Assembly: GCA_964057225.1 (NCBI GenBank)
Contig: OZ059898.1
Location: 7,502,001-7,566,000 of the forward strand
DNA: 64,000 nucleotides
Origin: Auanema rhodensis
Taxonomy: Eukaryota > Nematoda > Chromadorea > Rhabditida > Rhabditidae
Direction: 5' to 3'
Shown: positions 13,685-26,258 of the stretch, piece after piece
Layout of the letters: each line of letters starts with the position of its first letter
Position numbering within the stretch: the first letter of the stretch is position 1
Made by a program: the position numbers and the translations under genes
The notes under the pieces: generated by a model
Seen by the model: only the letters and a program-made list of their open reading frames with translations
What the model was told of the DNA's origin: nothing
Databases searched by the model: none

Positions 13685-15686
13685 ACTTATCTATCTTTTT
13701 TATGTTGTATTCATGAGCAATACTTGTTTTATTCATATTTGCTCTTATGATCTTCTTACCTATCCTCCCCACGTACATCTCTGTTTCAAGTTTTACTCAC
13801 TATCATTTCCTCAATTTTCCTTTGTTTTGGTGAACAAAACGCAGACCATTTTTTCAGTTCTGTTTTCAACTTTCAAGCTTTCTCTCATTAAATTTTGTAT
13901 TAATCCTTGTCATATATATTATTGTATAGAATATTATTTTAAAGTAAATATATGTATATGATAACAAAGAAATCAGGTGAAAGAGAGGAAGAGGGAGAGA
14001 GAGAGAGAGAGCAAAAGAGAGATAAAGAGAGAAATATAAAATTTCGGAATGTAAAAAGATAATATGATTGAAGATTGGTTCATACCATAAGCTTAAAAAA
14101 TATATATTTTGTATTCTGGTTGACAATCTTCTCCGTATTTTCTTCATAATTTCTTTATTAAATTATGTTTTGATCTAATAATAGATTCAGTATCTGTATT
14201 TGATTTAAATGATTTCTCAGTACAATACGAGGATTCAAATATTTGCGAATAATGTAAAAGAAAAAAAAAGAAAATATCAATATGAATTACATTTTTTATA
14301 TTCAAATTGTGAAGTGCAATCCAACATGCTATACGGATGTGAGAAGGTTCATGTCAAAATGAGAGAGGGAACAAGGGAGAAAGAGAGAGAGAGAGAACAA
14401 TTTGGAAACTGATAGAAAAAAATATTTTCATCATAAACTTCATTTGATCTTTCTCTTCTTATTTTTCTTCCTGTTTCTTTCTGAAGAGCAGAATAGAAGG
14501 TGTATGAAAACAATAAATAGTCTAGATTCCTGCTAACGTTTCAAGACTGTTTTTATTATATTCACATATATAATTTTATGTTTTATTTCCTATTAGTAAT
14601 ATATAGTTTATTTTATTTTTTCTATCTTTTTCTATTTTTTTTAAAAATTGATTGTTTAGTGCAACAATAATCATGGAATCTACTCATCAGTACAATAACT
14701 ACAATGAGATCTAACCTAAGATTTTAAACAAAACGAAAAATACAAGTTGCTGTATAGTTCGTTCGTTTGAATTATTTTTTTATTTTATTTTTGAAATTTA
14801 ATTTTCCTTGTTTTCGATTTATAAAACTGGTAAATGTTATCTCTATATATGGACATCTATATATCTAGTAATCTTTTTCTTTTTTTTTCAAATTTTCATT
14901 TCATTTTATCCAGTTACATCAGCTGACTTGTTAATTTGTTTACAAAATATGAACTTATGGCTTAATCTATATCAACATATACTGAATATATAAAAGTTAT
15001 ATTATATATTAAATATCAATTGATGAGGAATTTTATAAAAATTATATTAGAAACTAAAAAAAATTTTGAATTTCTAACTTACATAGCTTTCATTTTATTG
15101 TTTCCCAATTTTTGTTTTGGAGAAATTTAGTTACTTAGATTACTAATGAATCGTAATTTTTCATTCAGATAACAGAATGGCCTACATTACTCGTAAGATT
15201 GATCAACTACTGAACTTTCATCTTCTAGCAATCTTATGTTATATTCACCTAAATAATATTTCTTTTTAGCTTCTATATCTTTTTGTTTTTTCATATAAAA
15301 ATTTATTTTTTTCATAAGGTTAGACCATTAAGATATTTCTTTCAATTTTATAAATAACTATGACAATTTGTTAATAACCATATATAATGAGAAAATAAAA
15401 TTAACGAAAACTACTGTCATGTTATCAGCTAACCTCTCATCATCATATTTCTTCTAACTAACTACACTCTTACCACACCCCATACCACCCCACCCCACCT
15501 ATGCAATCACAATCATCCAATACTCTTCCTATTTCTATCTTTTATTCACAATCTTTAATACATCTATCTTTCTCTCTTTTTTTTCTTTATATTCCCCAAA
15601 TATTTCAGTCTATTCTCTCGATTACCCTCTACTACCCCTTCTCTATCATCTCGTCTTTTCAAAACTTGTTATCGACGATAGTACAG

Positions 15687-15755
15687 ATTAACGAACCAAC
15701 AACAGACGCTTTCTGCATCGAGAAGGGGGAACGGGAATGCTATGAAGTCCGTTGA
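15687..15755 (+). other. Candidate terminal exon
   Basis: After an AGTACAG acceptor-like site, 22 codons (INEPTTDAFCIEKGERECYE followed by VR) run to a TGA at 15753-15755. The composition is balanced and polar, unlike the flanking pyrimidine repeats. It begins in phase 0. The gene is not identified and the segment is short, so confidence is low. Confidence 0.2.
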
Positions 15756-17435
15756 CTAACTAGTAACTTGTGATAACTTGATGTTCACAAGCAAATGTCA
15801 AGATTCACTCCCCTCTTTCATTTCTCTTCTTTCCAAATGCAACTACCTTTCCCCTTCTCTTTTCTTCCTCTTTTACTCCCTCTCTATCTCTCTTAATTTT
15901 TCTCCAATTTTTAATTCCACGTTTTTTGTTTGATTGAGTTTATATGATAAGTAGTCTTACTACCCTATGCTCTTAATTTACTTTTTTCAAAGTAATCTCT
16001 GTAATGAATGCAAATAATACATTCTTGAAACAAATAGAAGTTTGTTTTCTTCAAATTCATTCATCATTGATCGCTGTTTCAGAATAACTCATTGTTGAGC
16101 TGACAGAATTTTTTTCCTTTTTTTCAGTGAAAAACAAAATTTAAATTGCTGAAACATAAAGATATGTTGAGACGAGTATACGGTTACAGCAATATTGGAG
16201 TTAGTTAGATGAGGAATGACATCTTTCATCGTTTTCTGGCACTTAAATTCTCCATATTCTTGTATATTCTCTCGATTACTTGCCTCTCTCTCTCTATATA
16301 TATATATATAACTTCAATTCTTCTTTATTTAATTTCTATGTTATATACATCATATATATGCTACTTTCTTAGATTATTCACGTGAACAATATATCAATCA
16401 TTATATAGTTAGTTAGTTAGTTATCCAGTTTTATTGTTTCATAATGTCCGAAATTACATGAGTTTACTTTAAATATTTTATTTTTTTTGTTACAAACGTG
16501 TTCATCCATCGAAAGATGACGTCAATTTCTGCATTAACGACTTAGAACATTGGAATGAAAATTGAACAATGGCTCTCTAGAACGTCGATTTGGAGCTGTG
16601 TAAGTTGAGCTTCGTCGTCATGTAATCTCAATAAATAACTAAATGCTATTTCAATCTTCTGTGCTGGCAGTATTCAAACCTTTTAGGCTGTTACCTTAAT
16701 TAACTTCCGTTGATTTCCTGTTCCCTCTTCTTTATTTACTGACTATTTTGTCGTTTATTAAACCTTTGTATCACCTAACTTACAAAGTTTTAGCCATCAA
16801 TTCTTTGCTGCATTTTCAATTTTTTCCGAAGTTCTTTGTATGACATTCGAAATCATCTTGTTTTCCAACTTAATATGAACATATAGAGCATAGTTACGTG
16901 ATATCCCTCGTTGTTTTTCTTCGGAAGAAAAATTGTTTTGTTTAGCTACCAAATGCAGCTTTCTTCTCGTTCTTTTTCTTGTCTAGTCTCTGCTCTTGTT
17001 GCTGGCCTCTGCTCCATCTATTGCATCTTATTCTTTGCGTGTCTGGGTCATTCTTCGCATTTCTTCGTTGTCATCTTCAAATCGCAATTTTTGGAACTTT
17101 TCAACGCATTTGGAGAAAAAAAACTTTTTCTTTGAACTTAACGTGTTATTAGAAAGATTCGAAATAATATTAGGTTTTGTTTATTTCAATATTATAAAAG
17201 TGTTTATAATTCAATATACATACATATATAGAACGATTATTATATTGAATTTTTATTTAAAATATGACTAATATATTATTATATAGTTAGTTAACTATAT
17301 TATATATAAATTATAATTCATTTGTTAAAATAAAATATTAAGAAGTTCTAACTTAATAACCCTCTTCTCTCTTGAACATTTAGATTAAGCTTGAACATAA
17401 ATGTTTAAAATTATATTTATATAATATAATAAAGA

Positions 17436-17441
<6 letters not shown>

Positions 17442-17478
<37 letters not shown>
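17442..17478. repeat. (TA)n microsatellite
   Basis: Uninterrupted TA dinucleotide run of about 37 bp in AT-rich surroundings. Confidence 0.95.
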
Positions 17479-17479
<1 letters not shown>

Positions 17480-18761
17480 CATTTTTATCCTATTTAATAG
17501 TTTTGTTTTATTTCAAAAATCATTTATACTCTAACCTTTCTCTTCGACAAAATCATCAAATGTTTGAATAATTTCATTTACATATTGTTATCTATTCAGT
17601 TTTATCGATTACTATTGAAACAGAATAATATTATATCAAAATATCTTGTCCATATATCGATTTCATTTCATTTAATAATCAATTTCTCGTCTATTTAGCT
17701 TATTCATTATCTTCATACTTAAGCTTATATCATATGATTCAAAATAATATTTCAGTCATAAGTTCATTCAGGTGATAGACATACATCAACATGTAATAAA
17801 TCTTCATTTATTATCAGGGATTTTGCATTACCTTCCAACAGACTGATATATACATACGCCTACACATGTCCATGCACTCACACACTGTCGGCCCTTTAAC
17901 TAACCAGTCCTTTTCTAACTTTTCTCTGCTTATGTGGAATATCATACTACTTTTCTCTTGTTTCTTCTACTACATCTAGTTACGGTCAATACCTTTAACA
18001 TCAACAGTAAGATATACCACCTACAGCAATACCACCATCAATGAAATACATCAAAATTGCTCTTATTTCGTGTTAAGTGCTCGTTCAGGTTCAACGTGTC
18101 TGTGTGGTGTAGTTCATCTCAATCAGCCTGCACCTGTTGCAATATTCGGGCTATGCTCATCTCTTTTTCTTTAGCTTCTATTCTATCCTGGTTCATCTTT
18201 TCCTATGCCATATTCTCTTTCTCTTTGCCATTTAGTTATCTCTTCTTCGTTTTTTCTCACCACGTCTCCCATTCTCTCTATCTATCCTCTTCTCTCTCTC
18301 TCTATCTTTCTCTTTCTCCCTCTCTAACTTTCTCAATATTTTGTTCATTCTCCTCCCCCCGTTTTCTCACCCATTCGTTTTTCAGTTTTCTTTCTCTTCT
18401 TACATACATACACGCAAATATACGCTTATTGACCCTTCCAGCCTGACTAACTCTCCTTCCCTGATGCTCTTTATATCTTTTCCAACCCTCATCCTTCTCT
18501 CTCTTCCTTTCTTTCCCTCTCTCTTTCTGATTTCACTCACTAGTGCTGACAACCTTCCCTCTTTGTTTCTGATTTTAAATTTTTTTTTCTTTACTTTTGT
18601 TTTTCATAAATTCAACTTTTTCCACGACTTTTCATGAGAAAAATAACTTTTGTCACTAACTGTAAGTTTAATTCACTTTCTCATGCATGTTTCCCTTTCC
18701 GTCATCGTATCAACGTGTTTTGCCCAGTGCAGCATTTTATATACTCTAGCTCAGCTAACAG

Positions 18762-18850
18762 GCTTGCACGGATGTGTATCGGACAATGCTTGATGTCGAT
18801 GTAGTTGGAAATGGCCTTGATAGCCACATTTCGCTTGTTTCTACAAATAG
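18762..18850 (+). other. Candidate coding exon
   Basis: Between a GCTAACAG acceptor and an AATAG|GTTATC donor lie 29 open codons plus two bases, encoding ACTDVYRTMLDVDVVGNGLD then SHISLVSTN. The sequence is not low-complexity. If the donor is not used, the frame closes at a TAG about 17 nt further on, so it could also be a terminal exon. No family recognised. Confidence 0.25.
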
Positions 18851-19055
18851 GTTATCAATAAGAAATCAATAGATGTTTATTTGCACAAGCAGCTGTAAAA
18901 TCCTTCTCTTTGAGGCATCTAGGTTTTCAGAAAAAAAATCGTTTGATTTTTACAGTTTTCATATGTTCTGCCAGTCACACAGAATGATATTATTGTAAAT
19001 TTTCATATCAGATATACAAGATAACTGCATATTTATACGATTCGAGCCGGTTTTT

Positions 19056-19211
19056 ATGGTCATCGACAACATCATCTTCGTTGTCATCATCATTGTGTTG
19101 GTTGATGCTAGTTGTGACCATCTTCCGATTGCTCCTATAGTTGATGATCCTTTGATTTCAAAAGCTACTTTTCGATATATGAAAGAGTATAAGAAAAAGA
19201 ACGGAAATTAG
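19056..19211 (+). CDS. Possible 51-aa secreted or membrane-anchored peptide
   Basis: An ATG-initiated frame of 51 codons begins with a strongly hydrophobic stretch (IIFVVIIIVLV, residues 6-16), then ASC, which resembles a signal peptide with a cleavage region. A polar tail rich in Pro, Asp and Lys follows (HLPIAPIVDDP... YMKEYKKKNGN) and ends at TAG. The frame is open about 57 nt upstream of the ATG and could instead be part of a longer exon beginning at a CATATCAG acceptor (19011). I do not recognise it. A frame of this length is not rare by chance at this base composition. Confidence 0.2.
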   Translation: MVIDNIIFVVIIIVLVDASCDHLPIAPIVDDPLISKATFRYMKEYKKKNGN

Positions 19212-19768
19212 ATTTGCCATACACATCATTCCAGCTTAGCACAATTTTTTTACTTCGCCAATCATCAGTCAGTATTTCATATACATATATATATATATAT
19301 TTATTTTTTCAATGAATTCTAAAAAAATTATATTTGCCATGTAATAAGAGTTTGAATTCTAAGATTATTTAATAAATATTTATTTATTCAACTTCAAATA
19401 GCTTCAGATTTGCATCATTTTATATGATTATATCAGAATATTTAGATATAGCATACTGATGATATTAACTATAACAACATTCATTTTTATTTGTAAAATT
19501 TTGAATAAGTTATAATATATCTGTATTAATATGATATTATTCTTTCAAAAATTTGTTGTGTTCAAATCAATATTAATGTTTTACCAAGCTTCTCTTTGGC
19601 AGAAGATCAAGGCTACACTGAGAAATCACTAGTGGCCTGCCAATCGTGTGAAGCAAATATCTTTTTCGTTTTCTGTTCGTCGTTCTTCTCTTCTCTCTCA
19701 TTTTCCTTCATCATTTTTATAAACCTGCCAGAGAATTTTTTCGAATCTTATACGTCTTTTTCCATGAT

Positions 19769-19792
19769 TCTCTCTCTCTATTTCTCTCTCAC

Positions 19793-19840
<48 letters not shown>

Positions 19841-19850
19841 AATCTTTCTC
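19769..19850. repeat. (CT)n microsatellite
   Basis: CT dinucleotide tract, uninterrupted core about 19797-19830, flanked by TTTCTCTC variants. It generates a long Leu/Ser-rich frame that should not be taken as a gene. Confidence 0.95.
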
Positions 19851-22800
19851 TTTATATACATATACACTCGTTTTCCCTCGTTTTTTGATTTCTTTCTAAC
19901 TCTTTTAAATATTTTCGCACCAACTCATACAAAATCTATTCGTTCTTGAGAGAACGAGAGAAGTTTTTTTTGCCGGTATTGTGTTTAAAGGCTTGCATAT
20001 AGTTCCTCCAAGTATTCATAAAGCATTTTTATTCTGTCCTGCGAGCTGACTTCTTTCGAGAGCATCTAAGCTTAGAATGAGCAGATGAGAACAAACCAAG
20101 AAATGCTGGCTTGAGCTGCTTGCAAGAAAAGAGAAAAGAATTGAAAATATACACAAGCACATTGAGAGAAAAGAAGAAAAAAAGAAGAGTAAGGGAAATA
20201 GAAGATACTGCTACGGCATTTCTTCCCTCCATATCTCCCTCCTATGCTTCTTCCATCTCTATCTCTAGTACCCTCCACGCCCCGCTCATCTGCCCCAATA
20301 TCCCTCCGGCAAGATTCTTTCCAATCTCTCTTAGTCTCTTCCTCTGTCAATGCCGTGTTTAGCTTCTTTCTTTATTTTCAGCTCCAAAATGTCTCTAAAC
20401 TGCCCAATCAATGTTTTTAGTTTTAAGCACAACTAATATCTGGATCATTATTTTGTTTCAGTAAAAATGTTCAAAATCTCTAATGAAATGCTCATTTTCA
20501 TTCTTTTGAATCTCTCTTTTCCCTTCTAATTTATTTAATTTATTCATCATAAACTGTTGAAAAAAATATTTTTTAACCTTATGTGTATATAGCTTATTAT
20601 AATTTTTATAATATTATATTGATATATATAATATATATCAAATAAATAGTGATATCATTTATACTTTTGTTCGACCATTGTCTAAAGATTAATAGATTGA
20701 TTTTCATTCCAAATTTTCGGTTTTTCCTTTCAACTAATCAATTGCAATTGAATTCTTCTTTCACTACTATCTTCAGTCTCAAATATCATGTAACTTATCA
20801 GTCTTCTAGCTATCGTTCTCATCATTTTCATCATCAGCTGCTACGTTGCCATTGCCAGAAGCCGAAGTAGAAACTCTGCTGAACCAAAGTCTATTACTGA
20901 AGCAAGATAATTTTTTATAACAATTTTAAATTCTTTCACTTGTTAAAATGCTCAGATTTTGATATTCTATGATAGATGGATTAGAAAAAATTGAAACTGG
21001 TTAGTTTGAGAGCAGTTAAATATATAAAAATGTAGATTGAACCAACTCTTTATAGGTTATTCCAGTTTTATTTTAAAAAATAATATAAAACAAATTAAAC
21101 TTCTTAAAGTTTTAATTATCATTAACTGCTCTTTATTTCTTTATTTAGTCAATGAAGAATCACTTAAGAATTTAAAAAATCTATTTTGAATTAATATAAT
21201 TATATTTTATAAATTTATATTATAAAGATATATAAAATATTATTATTTTTTCTTAAACTAATTATACATATAGTTAATATATAAATATATGTATATATAG
21301 TTATATAAAATGATAATTGAAATTCTATTTTCTCTTTTAGAATATTAAATCTGATATCCATATCGATTCAATTTTTTACCAACATTCTTGTTCTTCATTT
21401 CGTCAGCATCATCATCATTCATGATATCATCAATTACGTTATTTTCTATTTTAATCTTTTCATCTTTATTTGAATGATTTTATGATTTTAGCTTTTTGTC
21501 CAATAAGCTGGACAATCTTTGTTCCATCTATTCCATGTTTCTGGTCATTCTTCTTCGTTTTTTCTTTCAAAATTAAGAAAAAAATTAAAATTTCTATCTG
21601 ATTGCCTTTCTCTCCTTTTTTTCCCTTTTTTCCTCATTCTCTCTAATGCTTCCCCCTTGAACTTCCTTTTTCTATCGTTCAGTAATATTAAAATATTTAC
21701 TGATTTCGGAAAAATTGTTGAACGTGAGCAAAATATTATTTCTTTTTTAAATTTTATTAAATACTCTATATATTTTGACTATATAAAGTTAAATGAAAAA
21801 AAATAAAATAAAACGAGGACAGAGAGAGAAATAGCGAGAGGAAGAGAGAGAAAAAGAGAGAGAAGGTAATAAAGACAAATATATAAAGACAAAAGAGTAA
21901 AAAGCCAAAAACGTGTTATACTTAGCTAGATTGTGAATGGAAATAGAGGGGGATGGTTATATAAAGATGGGGCTAATTGAATAGTTAGTTGCTGTCAGAC
22001 TAGTTTTTAGTATTTCATCGTAAAAACTGTAAGCAACAGTATGAGCTTTTTTCGAATTAGCTGCAAAATCTAAATACAGCGTTATTTCTTCCCTACTTTA
22101 TATGATATAGTAAAATATGCCTTTTTGCATGGATTATAGTATACTATTAGGATGGCTTTTCACTTTTTCACCTTTCTTCTTGTCGGATTTAGATACAAAA
22201 AATCTCTGACGGCCGAGTGGACACGAAGCAAAACTGCGGCAAAACGTTATCGCCTTCATTTTTTGTTTCCCTCGTCTCTCTGTAGTGTCCCAACCTATTT
22301 CCACTCTGTCCATTTGTTTTTTATCTATGTCTCCCTCTTCAACTATTTCTATTTCATTTCTCTCTCCCATTTTTTCTCTGACCAACACACTATTCTTAAT
22401 GTCTTCGCTTGCTATTGCCCCCAGGGTTTTGTTGTTGAGCTGTCAGTTGACCGATTTTGTTGGTAAACAAGCAGTCAAGTCCTGGCGCATACACATAGAG
22501 AATGCGCATATACCAGGCAAGCAGAGAGAAACCGGAGAAATAGACAGAGACAGACTGTGCTAGTTGAGTCTTCGTGCACCCTTCCTCATCCTACTCGCTG
22601 TGCGTTCCGTTCGTTCGCCTTCGTCTCAATCCGCCCCATGCAACTAGCCCAGCACACTCGACTCCCTCCTCTCCCTTTTGCTTGTTTCCATCTACTACCC
22701 CACAGTCGAACCAGTACACAGCCGTTCACCGTTCCCTTCCCAGTTAGGGTCTCATAATCTGTCTGGCCCGCTTCTCAGTCTCCATCAACTGTCTTCTTCC

Positions 22801-23540
22801 TCATCTTCAGCGTTTCGTCCATCAAGTCGCAACCACAATCTACATGGTCATGTCCCGAGGACGAAGTAGGCTTGACCCTGAATACTCAGTTTCCTCTGGC
22901 CATATCACCGGTCTTTCCCTTCTATGTTATGTGTATGTCATCAGTCTGTTCTTCATTTCATCTTCTATCTTCTTTTTTTCTTAAAAAAAAATAGCCAAAG
23001 TTCATGTTCAGTTACGATTTCTTCTGAATTTCCGTTTTTTATCCTCCCACTAAAACTATTTTTGTTGATCACATACAACAAGCAGAGAAATGCTGTATCC
23101 GAATGATAAAAATGCCCGGAGAGAGCTCTCTGTTCTCTTTTCTCTCTTTCTCTTTCTTTTTTTTACTCCAGACCCAACTTTCATTCTCTTTATCTCCATA
23201 TTTTTCTCTATCTCTTGTTGGCTTTCTCTATTTTTCATTCCGTCATTTTCTCTTGACGCTGAGCCATGACCAGCACCGGCCGATATGGCCTAGGGCCGAA
23301 CTGCTTTGCTAGTCGTTCCGCGCCTCGCTCTACACCACCCTCTCTCCCGCTCTCTGCTATCCTCAGCCAGGCCATTCGTCCCAGCCTGTGAACACATACA
23401 CACCAAAGCATTAGCCGTTAGGTTTCGATCAAAGACTTTGAAAAACCGTGAACATTGTGGAGAAATAAAGAACTAACCGGCGAATGCTAGGTAGAGATTG
23501 GAAGATAAAATGAAAATAATGAGAGGGTGTGAGAAAATAA

Positions 23541-23567
23541 GAGAAAGAGAGAGAGAGAGAGAGAGAG
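23541..23567. repeat. (GA)n microsatellite
   Basis: Short GA repeat, followed about 50 bp later by a (TA)n run at 23,616-23,632. Confidence 0.9.
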
Positions 23568-23890
23568 TGACAGTATAGGTGATAATATTGTAAATGTTTG
23601 TATCTGTTTAACGGTATATATATATATATATAATACGTTGATTTTGAGAAAAAACAGCTGAAGCACCACAAATACTAAACGGTTATAGGCACAACTACGT
23701 TGAAGTCTAAGTATCTCTTTACCTACTACTTCCTATAAGTGTCAGAATTGCTATTTATCTTTGCCGTATCTGCATTTTCTACACAGACATATGTTTTTTT
23801 TCTTTTCATTTTCTTTTGCAGAATTGAATTGAATTATCTTCTTAGGTGTTCAAGGAAGTAATAATGAAAGAAGATGTAGTATATATGAAT

Positions 23891-23897
<7 letters not shown>

Positions 23898-23934
<37 letters not shown>
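23898..23934. repeat. (TA)n microsatellite
   Basis: Uninterrupted TA run of about 37 bp. Confidence 0.95.
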
Positions 23935-23942
<8 letters not shown>

Positions 23943-25047
23943 TAAAGAGAGAAAGATGTAAAGAAGGAATTAAATAGACTTGTTTATATCTGGTCGATGT
24001 ATTCATTGACGATTTTCTGATGTTATATCGGTCAGTGGCACACATCACTCGAATATTTCTAATAGTCACATCAGTTAATTCCTTCATCGGTCGGCATCCT
24101 TAAAGCTTTATCCTGTTATGTATGATTAATATGTAAATAAGAAATCTTTTTTTTTTGACTCCAAACAAGTCTGATCTTACTTAATACCATAATATTGAAG
24201 GTTATAGCTTAATGCGATGATCATGCCCCATCTTTATGCTTTAACATGTACGCATTTAGCTCGATTGATTCAAGCATTTTACGTATATGACGTCATCCTG
24301 AATGAAGTGAACGTGATCTACATCTCACATCTAAGAAGATAGCATTAAGCTTGCCTGTTTGCTGATATAATGGTTATACATTCATGTAGTTTTAAGCTTT
24401 TTATTGCTCTTGCACTTTCATTTACTGTTGTAATATTTTTCTTGTTTGTATTCTTCTGCATGACAGTAGTACATGAAACTTTGCTATGGCTAGCAAATCA
24501 ATTATAATTATTCAATCATAAAAAGCTTTAAACTATTATCTTATCAGTGTATGATTAAGAATAATTAAGTTTATATGCTTTTTATTAGAAGAAGCTATAT
24601 GTGTTGATGTCAATCTGCTTCTTGTTGAAGATGATATTATTTGTATTATACAACATATAATCTTATCTTTTTATAATTTTTCATTTAAAATTATATATTT
24701 TTTGTATCTTATTTTCTTTATATACTAAAATAATATAATTTTTTATTATTTTATAGAAAACATCATTGTCTTCATACTACTGAAAGTCATTCTAATTAGC
24801 TTCTTATTCTTATTTCTTTTTTTTTACTCACATACATACATACATTCATATATGTATTTATCCATAATTATCAAACAATTTCATGACAGTTCATATAAAC
24901 CATGCATGTGTAGATGAGTGATGAAATGATTATTGATACAACAGCTTCATTATTTTTCGCTACCCATATAAGAAGTATCAGTCAAATCAGTCTATCTAGA
25001 CATTTTGCAGGCCTCAGGTTAAAATCTGTTAGCTCCCCAACAACAAT

Positions 25048-25049
<2 letters not shown>

Positions 25050-25096
<47 letters not shown>
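25050..25096. repeat. (CT)n microsatellite
   Basis: Perfect CT dinucleotide repeat of about 47 bp, the longest perfect one in the window. Confidence 0.95.
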
Positions 25097-25101
<5 letters not shown>

Positions 25102-26199
25102 CCTATTCATCGTTATATTCACTCCTTCCTCGTTCTTTTCGCTCTTCCAAACCACCAACATTTCCATCTTGTTTATTTACATGATCAGCAAATAACTGGT
25201 TTGAACAAGCGAACATACATATACTAACACACATCATACATATACTCACACATACGGAGAGATACATCAAGAGGAACAACGCTAACGGCGTTGAACGTGA
25301 CACTCATCGAACATTTCTGATTATGAAGATATTACTCTATTACTATAAACATGAAAATACCTAAAAATGGATTTATTGTCTTTACAATATGTTTTTCATA
25401 ATATACCTAATCTGAATTCTATTCTGTTCTTTGTTGCTCGATTATATGAATACTGACTTCCTGTTCATTTTTAATGAAAAACCACTTATTAATATAAATA
25501 CACTTTTCTGTGTTTAAAACCAAAATTACACCTACTTTCTAATGCATATTCCAAAGGTTTATTGCGAATATATATATATATATTCGTAGCTCTTATTCCA
25601 TTCTTTTTTATTTTGTCTTCTTTATTATTACTTCGTATTTAAAATTTGAAAAAAATCGTTATTTCGTTTTTAAAATAAGCAATCCAATTTGAATTTGCAT
25701 CCGTTTCAGATCCAAGGAAGTACTACCACTACTCAAGCATCGGTGACTGACTTGCTCGCTTGCCAATGGACGTACTGCATCGTTTTCTTGATTTTTCTGG
25801 CCGACATATAATCCATCTTTTCAAAATCTTTCCTTCATGTTATTCTTCACATTATCCGCTTTCTTCATCGTCTTTCTATCTCTTTTCTCTCTCTCTCTTT
25901 ATCTATCTGTTTCCCCGTTCTCTACTTTTCAGCTTTCTGCTCCCTCTCTCATCAGTTCTTCTTTCACTTGTTGCCGTTTACCCTCATCTTTCGTATCTTT
26001 CATTTCACAGTCCTTTTTTGCAATTCTTGCCTTTTGACTTGTCTTGTTGTCGGCAATGCTTTCAGCATATTGATCAGCTGATTGGAGTCCTTCATCCCTG
26101 CTTGTCTGTTTTCGTGCCTGCTCGGTCTTGTCACAAGTTTTCGTCTGAACATGACAAGAAAACACCGAATTGTTCAACGAACTCGATATATGGACGATT

Positions 26200-26258
26200 C
26201 TTAGAGAGAGAAAGAAAGAGAGAGGGAAAGAGAGCAAGAGAGAGAGAGAGAGAGAAAG
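26200..26258. repeat. (GA)n microsatellite
   Basis: Imperfect GA/GAAA repeat of about 58 bp on the + strand, an exception to the CT bias of its surroundings. Confidence 0.9.

Larger units (their letters stand above)
10014..20000. other. Long AT-rich region with isolated exon-like fragments
   Basis: No gene could be assembled. It contains (TA)n and (CT)n microsatellites, three of the five TGACGTCA palindromes (10092, 11549, 16517), and short segments bounded by acceptor and donor signals at 11517-11577, 11849-11903, 15687-15755, 16581-16599 and 18762-18850, described separately. Most open frames in 13.6-20 kb exploit pyrimidine-rich sequence, which lacks stop codons, and look fortuitous. Confidence 0.5.

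Noticed and set aside
18057-18446. 129-codon Ser/Leu-rich frame
   Set aside because: Runs through CT microsatellites with no coherent composition.
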